A DNA stretch of 64,000 nucleotides from the NCBI GenBank assembly GCA_037176885.1, contig JAWWNJ010000208.1, positions 62,001 to 126,000 of the forward strand. The letters run 5' to 3'. Position numbers and translations under genes: made by a program. Of this stretch, positions 10,950 through 21,533 are shown in pieces; position 1 is the first letter of the stretch; the number at the start of each line of letters is the position of its first letter. The stretch is from Favolaschia claudopus. Lineage: Eukaryota > Basidiomycota > Agaricomycetes > Agaricales > Mycenaceae. The notes beneath the pieces were generated by a model. That model saw nothing but the letters and a program-made list of their open reading frames with translations, made no database searches and had not been told where the DNA came from.

Positions 10950-11094
10950 GCCCGATATCTTTCCTAGATATTCATGCTCATGTTGTGGCAGTACCACCCA
11001 CCAGGCAATGTCGTTGGCAAAAGTTTGCCATTTAACTTAAGGGTGGAGACCGGCACGGCCCTAATACTCATATCTCCTTCCCTGTCGCACCCAG

Positions 11095-12690
11095 CTCCGG
11101 TCCTCGGGTTACTAGTTCCCTTAATCCCACTATGCTCTCTTACTTTCTTCGGGATTACCCCGACCCCTCCTTCGTACAACATCTATCTAATATCTGTACC
11201 TACGGTGCGTCAATTGGATATACTGGCCCCCGAGTGGGTCGTGCATTTTCTAGAAATCTGCTTGCTACGCCGTCCGAGCACGCTGTAACCGCTGCGGATA
11301 TTCTAGCAAATCTTTCTTTGGGTGAGCTTCGCCGTGTCGACTCCCTTCCTATTCATGAGCAGCGCCGGGTCGTTTACTCACCGGTGGGCACTGTCCCCAA
11401 AGCAGATGGTGGGTGGCGCACCGTCCACCACCTCTCCTATCCTCGTGGCTCCTCGATTCACGACAGCATCTCTTCGGTGGCAGTAACACTCTCCTACACT
11501 TCCCTTGACACCTTTTTCGATCGTCTTCGCCAGCTTGGTCCTGGTGCTCTCCTCTGGAAGATTGACCTCCGACGTGCATTCCGCCACATCGTTGTATGCC
11601 CGGATGACGCTCTGTTGTACGGCTTCTATTTCGATGGTGTCGGTTACATTGACCTGCGCCTACCGTTTGGGTCTCGTTCATCCCCCTTCACTTTCAACTT
11701 GTTTGCGGAGGCTTTGCACTGGATCTCATAGCGCTTAGGCGCACCTCTTGACCACTTCCTCGACGACTTCTTCGGTGCTCGGGCAACCGGCGAATACGAC
11801 CTTGCAGAGCACGACCGTGCGATCTTTCGTGCAGTCTGTGATGCAACCGGTTTCACCACGCATCCGGTGGGGAAGGTAGGGAAGGATATTCCCCCATCTA
11901 CTCGGGGTGTTCTCCTGGGGATTGAGATTGACACCATTGCTTTTACTGTCGCTCCCCCCACAGACAAGCTGCAGCGGACTGTGGCTACTCTGCACTCCAT
12001 CCTATCTGGAGCTTCGGCTACCCTTACAGAGCTCCAGTCCGTTGCTGGCCTTCTGCAGTTTGAGACGAAAGTCCTGCCTGCAGGTCGTGCTTTCATCCGT
12101 CGGGTGTATGACGCTCGGTCCCATTTCCCTCCATTCGGCCGGCGCCGCATCCCGAGAGGTGCACGCCGTGATTTGGAATGGTGGGCTCGTTTTCTTCCGA
12201 CTTGGAACGGTATCCAGTCATTACATCCTTACCGCCCGGGAGTGGTTATCTTTGCTGACGCCAGTGGGTCCTCCTCGAAAGGAGTTGGCGGTCACCTCGG
12301 GCCCCGGGAGGCTCCTGTCGACTTTTTTGCTACACGAGTACCCAGGCGGCACCGGGGAAAGTCTATTCTCTTCAAGGAGTTGTGGGCCGTGCTCCACGCT
12401 CTTCGTATTTGGGCATCTCCGTCCTGGGCCGGGTCCCAGGTCTTGCTTCGGGCTGATAACACGGGCGGCGTGTCTGGCTTGAATGGCGGTTCACTTCAGG
12501 AGGTCCCTGCGCAAGCACTGTTAAGGGAGATTTTTCTTCTAGCTCTCTCTTTTGGTTTCTCCATTTCTTGCGTATGGGTTTCTTCCGAGCAGAACTACGT
12601 TGCTGACGCACTCTCTCGTTTTGACATGCTCCGCCTTCGACCTTTGCTTCCTCAATTCTTCGCCTCCCAGCACACTCCCTTCCCCCACCT
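11095..12690 (+). pseudogene. DIRS-type reverse transcriptase / RNase H
   Basis: One reading frame spans the region except for a TAG at 11729-11731, just before the polymerase active site. RT blocks in order: VYSPVGTVPKADGGWRTVHH, ALLWKIDLRRAFRHIVVC, DLRLPFGSRSSPFTFNLFA, then after the stop APLDHFLDDFFGA with the catalytic LDD. RNase H follows, with VVIFADASGSSSKGVGGH, LFKELWAVLHALRIW, LLRADNTGGV and VADALSRF supplying the acidic residues. The lack of an integrase, and a tyrosine-recombinase N-terminus immediately downstream (12693-12880), place it in the DIRS/Ngaro group. No gag is recognised upstream. The stop (CAG-to-TAG is the simplest explanation) and the truncated recombinase make it dead. 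Confidence 0.85.
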
Positions 12691-12692
12691 CC

Positions 12693-12880
12693 CGCCGGAT
12701 GGCCTGCTCGGGTCAACCAGCCTCCACTTGTCGCCTACTTCCTCTGGCACGGCCTCGCTGCATCCACCCGGGGCGTCAATCAGACAGCGTGCAACTCCTT
12801 TGAGTCATTCTGCATGCGTACCTATGGTGCGAGCGGCGCCTTTCCTTACCCCGCCTCGGAGCCCCGTCTTCTCTTGTGTA
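12693..12880 (+). pseudogene. Tyrosine recombinase N-terminal core-binding fragment of the DIRS-type element
   Basis: In a frame shifted from the RNase H frame, the sequence reads QPPLVAYFLWHGLAASTRGV then CNSFESFCMRTYGASGAFPY. This looks like the SAM-like DNA-binding start of fungal tyrosine recombinases (LWHGLA.STR...F..FC). It ends abruptly at about 12880, where a Plavaka-type fragment on the opposite strand begins. The catalytic R..HxxR..Y domain is missing. Confidence 0.65.
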
Positions 12881-13133
12881 GGCCAAAATCCATCAAAACT
12901 TTCTCCCGCTGAGTCGCGTTCGGCGCGCTCCGGGCTCGGTTGATTGCCGCTCGCATTGTTGCTGTTGTCCGTAGCGGAAACAATTGCTGCAGGCTGTCAA
13001 GCATGTCTTGGGAAACGAGGCACCGAGGGCATGGATGCTTCGCGCGTCCAGCTCTGCAGCAGGTAAAGTTCCAGGCTTCTTCGAAATCCAAAGATTCAAT
13101 GAGAAACCCTGGGTAAAGTATTCGATCCACTGC
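12870..13133 (-). pseudogene. Plavaka-type (CMC/EnSpm) transposase fragment
   Basis: The minus-strand frame reads YPGFLIESLDFEEAWNF, then HPCPRCLVSQDMLDSL, then QQLFPLRTTATMRAAINRAR. It matches the pattern of fungal Plavaka transposases: L..DYEE, CPCP.CLV...L, PLRT....A...A. About 85 residues remain, lacking the rest of the DDE domain. It abuts the truncated recombinase at about 12880. I identify it from family memory, not from a search. Confidence 0.6.
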
Positions 13134-13314
13134 ATCTCCGCATTCTACCCGCTCGCCAGTCGAAGCTTTTCTCCAAATTATTTCAAAAATGATTTCGAGT
13201 ACCTGCTGATAAATTTCGCGTTTGAACTGCGCAAATTCGTAGTTTTGGCGCTCCGTCCGCTCCTCTGGATTCCCAGGATCAATGACCTACCGACGTACAA
13301 ATTAATCGAATATT

Positions 13315-14114
13315 CTAAACAACATACACACATACCATGACCATAAAACCAATGATTACCCCACCACCGTTCCCCGACGCATTTCGGATCTCGGATGGGA
13401 GACACAGGGCGCGAAGAACTATGGGGAACATCTTGACGTGGCTCATGACGAGGCCCACGGCAGCCAGCAATGCATGTGGGGATTTGCTTTGGGCAGCTCT
13501 GTCTATCATTAAATGTTTCAGCACGGAAGCAGGAAAAGGTGCATAATTTCCACTCACATCGACAGCGCGCCAAGTATCCGCCGTAGAGGGCTCATGAACG
13601 AATTGCACAGCGTGCCCATTTTCACAGTAGAACAAGCGCCGTGACTGCCATTGACTGACACGCGCCAGCCCTGGATCGGTCACCAGCGATCAAATCCACT
13701 GCCAGGGATCCCGAAACCAAAATGAGTATTTTTCGGTGTACCCCACAGCTTCGCTTCAACCGTGCGTTGCGAAAACTAATGAAGCGTCAATAATATAGGT
13801 GCTTGAGGGGCAGGACGACTCACATTGACGCCGAGTGTACGGGCTCTCTCAAGAGTTGATTTATAATCACGGTAACTGCGCATTGTAATTTTCTTTCCTC
13901 CGTCCGTTGCCCACGATTGCGAGAAACCTTGTAACTGCCTTTCGATGATCATCTTCGGTAAAACACCCTGGACAGCGGTCTCCGTGTATTCGAAGTCCGC
14001 GAGCGAATTCCATGGGGCGTCTGAGAATGTAAGCCTCGGGGAGATGTGGTCCAAATGGCACTGGAAACATGAATATACCGTATACACATTGAGAAAATCT
14101 ATATCAGTACTCAT
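13315..14114 (-). CDS. Hypothetical multi-exon gene, unrecognised
   Basis: Two minus-strand frames look like exons of one gene. The upstream one (14114-13830) includes RLTFSDAPWNSLADFEYTET and SWATDGGKKITMRSYRDYKS. It is followed by a GTGAGT donor near 13824 and a TTAG acceptor near 13777. The downstream one (to 13315) includes YCENGHAVQFVHEPSTADTW and ends in a hydrophobic segment (GGGVIIGFMVMVCVYVV), a possible C-terminal membrane anchor. The exon joining between 13780 and 13640 is uncertain. I do not recognise the family. Confidence 0.35.
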
Positions 14115-14184
14115 CTGGTTGCGGCAAACCTTCTGGTGTTACATCGTCCTGCGTTCAAGTCGACTGAGCGGCTGGGAGTTATTA

Positions 14185-14382
14185 GAGACTTTGCGGTAGC
14201 CACCGGTGGCTATCCAAGCTAATTTTTCTCGAGACCGGATGACAGCCTCTGGGTGAATTAGCCACTATTTGTACTAAGTACCTATTCATGGGATGCCAGG
14301 GTGGCTAACTTGAGCGGGAGGCTCAAAAGACTATTGCACACGAAGAGCCACAAATAGCCACCGGTGGCTTCCGCAAAGTCCC
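14185..14382. mobile_element. TA-flanked MITE (GAGACTTTGCGG family), copy 1
   Basis: It starts GAGACTTTGCGGTAGCCACC and ends GGCTTCCGCAAAGTCCC; TA is present on the left, and the right end has mutated (TGA). Copies at 38274-38479 and 46591-46785 share the interior (CTCGAGACCGGATGACAGCC). Immediately adjacent, 14386-14433 is one end of the related GCGCAAACTCTC family (full copy at 57496-57703). Confidence 0.8.
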
Positions 14383-14433
14383 TGATCGAAAGCCACCGGT
14401 GGCTCGTACGGGCTTTGCGCAAACTCTCTAATA

Positions 14434-15990
14434 ATATACAGTTTGAAAAATTAAACCATTATACAGCAAGTATTATCGAAAAGGTCGTGCGGATCGAAGG
14501 ATGGGGTCAACGAGAAATTATGGTGGTTGAGAAAACGAATAGCTTGGATGCGCTCAAATTTAAAGAGCCCGAGCATTGATTTGCTCAGCAGTGGAGCTGA
14601 TGATGGGAACGTCAACAAGTGTAGACCATAGACATTGACAAGGCCCCCGATTGAGGTCTGTCCGGTAAATCTGAGGTCGATTTTGGAGGGCTATCTCGCG
14701 AACCCGCAATCTTTGCGAGCTTCTGACCATCAACAGCGACGCAGGAGCTCTGGACAATGCGATTGCCCAAGTTTGGGAGAAAAATCGGGTTTTTTGACCT
14801 CTCCAGAGCCCCATCAATGTCAATAAATAGGGTAAATCAAGAGGTGTCAGATCGGGCGATCGGGCATCCATCATCAAACGTAAACCCTGGGGCGCAAGGC
14901 TTTGCTTGTGACATAATAAACGACTTCCAACGGTCGTGAAGTGACTTTATATTATTGAATATTCCCCACTGATTTCGATGCTAAAATTCCCCATGCAAGG
15001 CAAGTACAAGGTCCTAAAATCAGCTTGGGCGGCGCATCAAACCGTGATTACTTCACCAAAACTACTCCTGCCCACTTATAAGCATTTATAGCGGTTATAC
15101 TCTAGCCGGTTATAAGTAAGTGTCCTGCAAGGCCCTGTATCGGGCCCTCACCTCTCATCTGATACTCATTCGCGCAGGATGATATATAACACAAATATAT
15201 TTCCTAACTATCTAATACATCGGCTAGTCCTACTCACACTCGACCTTGAGTTGGTTCGTGAGGTTGAGTGGGGGCGGGAGTCATTCCAGACGGTTTTGAT
15301 GACAGCGAGCTGAGCGGCAGACGGGAAATTGGAACGAATATTTGCATGGCGGTTTGAGTTCGAGATCCACCAAGGCCGAAATGAAGCTTGCGACATTAGA
15401 GTCTTGAATTTTGCATCTCAATCAGCAGACGAACTTGCATAAGAGAATAATAGGTGGCCAGACTCAAGAGGTGTGCGATCTCGTTATCGCGGATATCGTC
15501 CCACGGGGTACCTACCCCCCAATTAAGGCAACTCTGACTAAGCACAGCTGTGGGGAAACCAACGAGTTCCCTCAAGACCCCTCAATGCATTCAAATCTGG
15601 CAGGTCCCAGCTGATTTTATGGGTTATTCAATCATCACCGACACCTGGTGCTACACTGCGCTCATCGCGTTGACCATTGGCAAGTAGTGACGGCAGTAAT
15701 TCACGTGCACAGATCAATTTCCACGATCCAGAGATCGCTCACCCCTTGGCCAGACTAACAACCTAAGAGCTGCGACGGCGAGCGTGATATCTCAGGGTCT
15801 GACAGAGGATTGATTTTGACATATCGGAGAGTGAATCAGGTATGTTGATGGGGGTGCGATGACGGAAGGCTTAGGACTTGGGTTGAGGTTGTTGAGTTGC
15901 GAGCATCAGAATCGTGATCTCGACGCGTTGATCAGGCTTGACGTATTCTCGTATTGAAGCTTGAATGCGCTCGAGTGTTGTAGTAAGTGA
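14434..15990. other. Intergenic stretch, no supported gene
   Basis: Only short frames without family signal are present. A GGTTATA/TTATAAG-rich patch (15075-15120) resembles the one just outside the retrotransposon at about 18620-18650. Confidence 0.45.
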
Positions 15991-17190
15991 TATGCAATTG
16001 ATATATTTGTGATTGCGGTGAGGGGGCTGTGTCCCTCGCAGCAAGCGCTCTCGGGCCGGAACCCAGAAAACAAGGCAGCCCGAGGGAAGAGGGGTTGCCG
16101 GAACAGCGAGGAGAGCGAGCTGAGGCCAGGAGAGCAAGAGGGTGTGGCTACAGTTGTGGACACACAAAACTGACAAGTCACGTTACGACTGATCTAGAGT
16201 TATTTGGGACCCAGTTTTAATTTTCCTGGACTCAGGAGTCAGAATTACCCAAAGAGCTCAAAAAACATGCTCCGAAGTTTTTCCTACGAGAAAGTTGCGG
16301 CGGCCAAATTTTTGGCCGAAAGCCGTTTCCCAGATTTGCTGTTTGAGGCAATTTCCGGGGATCGAAAAAAAAATGAGTTTTTTTGGGCAATGCCACCCAT
16401 TGCCCCTTATGGAACATCAGCACGGGATTTATGGGAGTGTTGGTGTCAACCAGCTGTTTGACAGGTGATGTAATAGTCAAAAACACTTTTGTATCTCCAC
16501 AACGGCTCGATAGAATCCTTTCTTTCATTCAGAATCATATTCTCCCAGCCAATCTGCGTCTATTATGTATTTTTTCATCAATTTATCATGAAATTTATGA
16601 CGGCAGCCAAAATTTTGAGTATCACGTAACTTGTTCGGCTATTTGCGGCCCAACCGCTCGATAGTTTTGAGTGATTTATATATGGATAGAGAGCGTTCAA
16701 CGAGATCTATCGATTGGTGCACTTTTCAAAAAAATCAGGTGGGAAAAATTTTGTTGTCAGTTTTGTGTGTCCACAGCTGTAGAGGGCATCGTCGCCACGC
16801 CAAACTGTAAGTCTGACACTTACATCACGGACCAGAACTTTACTATAATCAATGGATCATGATCTTAGTTACAGTATACCTATCTTGTCTTACACTTACA
16901 CCACGACAATCTAGATCACTGTTCCTGTCTGTTTGTCTGAACTCAGTGTGCGGCCACATCACCGGTGTCCGAGTGTAAACACTCACTAGGAATGCTGCGA
17001 GCTCGTTGGGTGAGGGAGGGGAAACAGATGGTATATTTGTGATTGCGGTGAGGGGGCTGTGACCCTCGCAGCAAGCGCTCTCGGGCCGGAACCTAGAAAA
17101 CAAGGCAGCCCGAGGGAAGAGGGGTTGCCGGAACAGCGAGGAGAGCGAGCTGAGGCCAAGAGAGCAAGAGGGTGTGGCCAGAGGGCATCG
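15990..17190. repeat. Duplicated DIRS-type terminal sequence, one copy split by an element
   Basis: A block of about 150 bp (beginning TTGTGATTGCGGTGAGGGGG, ending GAGAGCAAGAGGGTGTGGC) occurs at about 16001-16148 and 17032-17179, in the same orientation. Both are followed by GAGGGCATCGTCGCCACGCC, but in the first copy a 629-bp insertion separates the two parts. The second copy directly abuts the recombinase coding end, so the block is probably the 3' terminal region of a DIRS-like element. Confidence 0.7.
16151..16779. mobile_element. TA-flanked inverted-repeat element (CAGTTGTGGACAC family)
   Basis: The ends are CAGTTGTGGACACACAAAAC and the inverse TTTTGTGTGTCCACAGCTG; TA is at 16149-16150 and 16780-16781. 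The uninterrupted paralogous sequence at about 17175-17190 shows the joined flanks (GTGTGGC..GAGGGC). The 629-bp interior has no transposase. Confidence 0.82.
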
Positions 17191-17690
17191 TCGCCACGCC
17201 AAACCAACTCCGGGGTGACAATCATGGAGGTGGGCTGAATGAGCGGGGGGTCTGAGAGACGACGTTTGCTCAACGCCACAATAACATCCGGAGGCGTGTC
17301 AATATAGAGTTTGAAGCAGTCCGAAGTCCAACGGCCTAGGCGCTGAATATCGAGGTCGGAGAGACCGATGAGGCGAGCCCAAGTGGCAGCACCACGACGA
17401 AAGCTATGGCCTGAGTAGCCCGATGACGAAATGCCAACATGAGTGAGGCAAGCCTTCAAACAGTCAATGAAAAGTTTCCGGGAGAAAGCTCCATAGCCTG
17501 AATTATCGCGAGTACGGCGGCCGACAAATAAAAAGTCATCAGGCTTGCCTGGTTCATTGAGGTGGGCACGGAGGAGGCCGTAGGCACAGGTGGACAAGCC
17601 AGTCTTCGCTATCGTAATGCGCACTTCCCGAGCGGAAGGGGTCGGTTTTGGACGCCGGAAGGTCAACAGTGAGGTACTCGTCGGAGACTG
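17190..17690 (-). pseudogene. Tyrosine recombinase catalytic domain, 5'-truncated
   Basis: The minus-strand frame carries VRITIAKTGLSTCAYGLLRA, GYGAFSRKLFIDCLKAC, then GYSGHSFRRGAATWARLIGL with the HxxR motif, and DIQRLGRWTSDCFKLYID with the C-terminal W/H position and the catalytic Tyr. It belongs with recombinases of DIRS/Ngaro-type retroelements rather than cryptons, because the duplicated terminal block follows it directly. The N-terminal part is missing beyond about 17690, and the upstream frame (YLTVDLPASKTDPF) is shifted, so it is a relic. It is on the strand opposite to the RT at 11.1-12.7 kb and is probably from another copy. Confidence 0.82.
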
Positions 17691-17699
17691 ACGGTAAGT

Positions 17700-18650
17700 T
17701 CTTTACTTACTTACATTGCCTGTATTCACTCATTTTGTAGTTACTGTACCTTCTGCACATTTCCAGATTCTGTTAGTTTCCGCGATGGCGCAATCTCAAG
17801 CATATCAACAAATCTAGCAACCAAAGAGACGGACAGACTCATTTTGATATAATGAAGGTAAAGCCTTGGTTTGTCGTCCGATGTAGAGTATCTGAATTTT
17901 CTCGATAGTGCATCATAATACTCTGCGAGCCCACTAAATCCTGTTTAATTCCCTGCATTCGCGCCTTGCTCCAGTGCCGAATGATGCTTGGGCTGAAGGT
18001 TATGACACAAAGCTTGCACAAAGCCGAAGGGACGTTGCGGAGGGATTTATCAGGAACTATGAACGGTCTTGCAAGGTACTTCATTAGGCACCGATGTTCA
18101 TTCGAGATTACTGAGGACAGAAGGTCTCCCGAGCAGACACCAAATGGTGATAGGGCTATGACTATTAATAAGCTTATGATGGCCGCTGTCAATCTCACGA
18201 TGGCCGCTGTCAATTGCACGGCGCGGCGGCGGCGGAGTCTGGTGGAGTGATAAAAGCATCTACCGACACTTTTCCGAGTGATCCACATCAGTTCCGCACT
18301 GGTGATGGCAGCGCAGTTTCAGGTGATCGTAAACTTGATGTGGCCCTCCCCAAGTTCAACCGTATCCTGCAGCGCCGATATTCTTCGAGGCCGCCGCGTG
18401 TCACATAAATTTTCAGTACACCCATATTTCGTGTTCAGGACCTTGTTTGGGTCAAACCCACTGAATGCCTCAGAACCACGTGTTTCATTGTTTTCTGCGG
18501 CCACTGTAAGGCACGCAGAAGATAAATCAATAGTTCAACAGCCTCGACAAGGTTGGGCGTGGATTTCAAAGTCTCCGCATGCACCCTCGAGGATGCAGCG
18601 TATGTCGCAGAGATCGAAACTCGGTTATAGCCGGTTATAACGGGTTATAG
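17700..18650. other. Intergenic stretch, no supported gene
   Basis: Short frames only. ATGGCCGCTGTCAAT is tandemly repeated at about 18179-18215. It ends in a TTATAGCCGGTTATAACGGG patch at the retrotransposon insertion site. Confidence 0.45.
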
Positions 18651-18651
18651 C

Positions 18652-19074
18652 TGTTAAAGATACGGTCGATCCTCGAGTTCTTCGTGGAAATCCGCAAGCG
18701 AAGGGTGATGCCAAAATACAGTAGCGTTCCGCTTTACTGTATTTCTCCAGCAGAGAAGTAGACTAGTAGCGTCAAGTTTTACTAGTTACTTGAGAGTAGA
18801 TTGTTGAAATAGAAGTGTTTGCACACAAAAGTGGGTTGAATGTAAGATAATATTCAACGGAAGTATCTACGACTTCTTATACATGGTAGGGAGCCTCTGA
18901 GACAGGGATATGTGACATAGGAAACTAGGTAGGGTCTCAGGATAGGAATGATGAGGAGAGAATGGAATGTAGAGTCAAGGGATAAAAGATAGACATAGGA
19001 ACAATGTTCAAGACTCACGATCGTAGACTTGGAGCCGAGACGTCCGTGCACCAAGACGTCTGTGATCCATGACA
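18652..19074 (-). repeat. 3' LTR of the gag-only element
   Basis: It matches the LTR at 21534-21955 except for an apparent T/C substitution near 18778 and a one-base length difference in a run of A near 18807. It ends in TG...CA on the minus strand. Confidence 0.93.
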
Positions 19075-19102
19075 TAGCCCCCCCAGTCTACGGTTGTGAG
19101 GA

Positions 19103-21454
19103 TCAGAACTCAACAGTATGTTCAACTTCCGTTTCCATCCAGTCCAGCGCTAATTCCAACAGTGTATGTTCGTGGAATGCGAGCGCGGCGTGAAACTCGA
19201 CAACTTTCTTGTATTTCTGTGTGTCAAGCACGGTGCACCAATTGCGAGGAGCCCCGTTCATGACTTCAGAAATAACATCAGAGTCGCTGAGCGTGTAGAC
19301 CGAACTGAGCAGTTCGCGTTTGCGAATGAAATAATCGGTGGGTTTTTCCTTTGCAAATCCGTGCTCTCGGAATTTCGCGCGCAGTGCCTTGGCCCGAGTC
19401 TTTTCAAGCCATTTGCTGGTAAGGAAGAAATTCGCAATCCCTCGACGCATGGTTCCCCAGTCTTGCCGAATTTCTTGCTGATATTTGTCGCCAAGACTGA
19501 AGTACCAGCTCTTTGCGGGACCAGTTAATGCCCGTGGAATGATAAGGCCTAGTTGTTTGAAGGCGCGTTTGCCCCCTTCTGCAAATAGATTGATTTCCTG
19601 AATCCATCGCAGCAGTTTGTCCGGATCCCCATCCCACTTTGGAATGTCTGCGTCTTTCAACCGGAGGTCAAAGTATCGGCTCTCATTGCTGTCGTCCTTC
19701 GATCTATTGTCGTCCTTCTTCGATGATTTCAAGTGCCGTGCGCGAGAATCTCTTCTATCCTCGTCACTGGAGTCGCTGGAACTACCATCCGGGTCACCTG
19801 GATCGCCGGCGGCTGCACGACTCGGTGGTGATTTGTTCGGCGGACCCCCTCCAGTGTTCCCACGGTTGAAACTCTGCTGGCCGCGCCGACGGTCGCCTTT
19901 GTCGTCAGAATCAGACGAGTGTGAGCCATCCGAGTCACTGGGACCTTCCTGCCCAAGAATTGTAGCGGTTCGCGTTGCCGAAACGCTCTGCGATGGACGC
20001 GGATACCCCGGCACTTGAATTCCCAAGCTCGTAAAACGCGGGGGTGTATCACGAGTTGTATCCCGCAATGCCGGTGAATTTTGACTAGTGTTTTGTTTAG
20101 GCTCGAAGGGCATAGGCGCAAACGCAGCGTGAAAATGCGTAGGCGGGGTTGCACGAGCTCTTCCAAAAACCAAATCAGAATCTGGAATTGAGACAGGTAT
20201 GAATTTTGCGTCTTCAACGGCTGTTTCATAGCCAAGATCGTATTCATCGGGGACCTCCTCCATCTTTGTGCGGTGTACAGAGTGCCTGCGAATCGGAGGA
20301 GCATCTTCATCCGAAACCTCTTCAACAGTAGCGCGACGAGAATTGCCTTTGCAAGTTTTTACTTTCTTGATTTTTGGCTCATCAAGATGTCCGAGGTTGT
20401 CCTCCTCCAAATCGCGCTTGTCCTCGTTATTTCCACTTGCTGGAACCGGAGGAGGAGATGGTGAAATTTGGCGGAGACGAGGGGTAGGTGAGAATGAAGT
20501 AGGGGAGCGTTCCACCGACGGCAACGAACGTCTGGTATTCACCGAGAATTGACGAGGCGGATACTGGTGGAAGCTATTCTCAGCCGATTCACTGAAGGCC
20601 CGAATTTCGTTGATTCCAAAATTAAAGCACTGAGTCAACGCCGCAAGAAAGGCTTCAACCTCAGCTCGATATGAAATGCCGAGAATTTCGAATTCGTTCG
20701 CTGCGTACCAAGCGAAAGGATCTTCCGAGCGCCCCCAGGTTGGCATGGAAGGCAAGCCTGAGCTTTGTCCCCAAACTTGAAACGCTTCCGATGCGCACTT
20801 TCGAAGATCTTCGAGCTGCTTCACAAGCATCCAAAATGTGTCGCGTCGAAGACGATAGACCTGTCCTCCATTGTTCCGCAAATCGGTGCATTCAACCTCA
20901 GTGAGTGCTTCCAACAAAGCCTGCAATTCTCCATCGAAAATCTCTGCATGTTGATACGAGAGTTTAGATGGATCCTCGAGGAATTGTTTCGCAAAAGATA
21001 ACGCTCCAATCTCGAGAGCGTGAGCATGACGGGATGCATATTCCGGGTGTTCACGAACGATGGTAGAGAGGGAAAGGAAGCTAGGAAGCTCCAGGTGTCT
21101 GTGAACAATTGGTGCATGCTCGTCAACGGATCGAGGGGAGTAACCTCCAGCATATCCCGTGAACTCAGGGATTGCGAAGCTCTCATCTTCACCCGATTTA
21201 GGCGCCGTAGGGGAACGTCTCGAGGGAGACGATAGAAGCGAGGGTGAACGAGACGGCGGGAGTGAACCCTGTGTACCGGGATCAAACGGAAACTGAGTCG
21301 GAACAGGGTCCTGCGGTGGTCCGGGACTCTCGTTTGGTTGAACAATCGTGGATGTAGCGACAGGATTATCAGTAGCGTGATCTGCTGAATTGTCCGGCGT
21401 GTTCTGAACAGAGCCCTGCCTTCCCTTCTTATTCTTCTTCTTGTTGTTCGTCAT
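19103..21454 (-). CDS. gag: Gag polyprotein of the gag-only LTR element, about 783 aa
   Basis: The frame is open from 21493; I prefer the ATG at 21454 (MTNNKKKNKKGRQGSV) because the upstream residues are leader-like. The N-terminus is basic, then long Pro/Ser-rich disordered sequence, a structured block around residues 190-300 (WGRSEDPFAWYAANEFEILG), and charged linkers with Asp/Ser runs. A C-terminal retrotransposon-gag domain starts at about residue 620 (DIPKWDGDPDKLLRWIQEIN, KSWYFSLGDKYQQEIRQDW, TDYFIRKRELLSSVYTL). The same two structured blocks occur in the Gag-protease protein at 58503-62579, so the elements are related. No CCHC zinc knuckle follows. The frame is intact across its length, implying recent activity or selection on Gag. 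Confidence 0.9.
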   Translation of the reverse strand: MTNNKKKNKKGRQGSVQNTPDNSADHATDNPVATSTIVQPNESPGPPQDPVPTQFPFDPGTQGSLPPSRSPSLLSSPSRRSPTAPKSGEDESFAIPEFTGYAGGYSPRSVDEHAPIVHRHLELPSFLSLSTIVREHPEYASRHAHALEIGALSFAKQFLEDPSKLSYQHAEIFDGELQALLEALTEVECTDLRNNGGQVYRLRRDTFWMLVKQLEDLRKCASEAFQVWGQSSGLPSMPTWGRSEDPFAWYAANEFEILGISYRAEVEAFLAALTQCFNFGINEIRAFSESAENSFHQYPPRQFSVNTRRSLPSVERSPTSFSPTPRLRQISPSPPPVPASGNNEDKRDLEEDNLGHLDEPKIKKVKTCKGNSRRATVEEVSDEDAPPIRRHSVHRTKMEEVPDEYDLGYETAVEDAKFIPVSIPDSDLVFGRARATPPTHFHAAFAPMPFEPKQNTSQNSPALRDTTRDTPPRFTSLGIQVPGYPRPSQSVSATRTATILGQEGPSDSDGSHSSDSDDKGDRRRGQQSFNRGNTGGGPPNKSPPSRAAAGDPGDPDGSSSDSSDEDRRDSRARHLKSSKKDDNRSKDDSNESRYFDLRLKDADIPKWDGDPDKLLRWIQEINLFAEGGKRAFKQLGLIIPRALTGPAKSWYFSLGDKYQQEIRQDWGTMRRGIANFFLTSKWLEKTRAKALRAKFREHGFAKEKPTDYFIRKRELLSSVYTLSDSDVISEVMNGAPRNWCTVLDTQKYKKVVEFHAALAFHEHTLLELALDWMETEVEHTVEF

Positions 21455-21533
21455 GATGAAAAATGGTTGAAGGTGAGTGGCGAAGTGTATCAAAGGGATA
21501 AATGCTTAGCGGATTTCCCAATGTGTCCACCAA

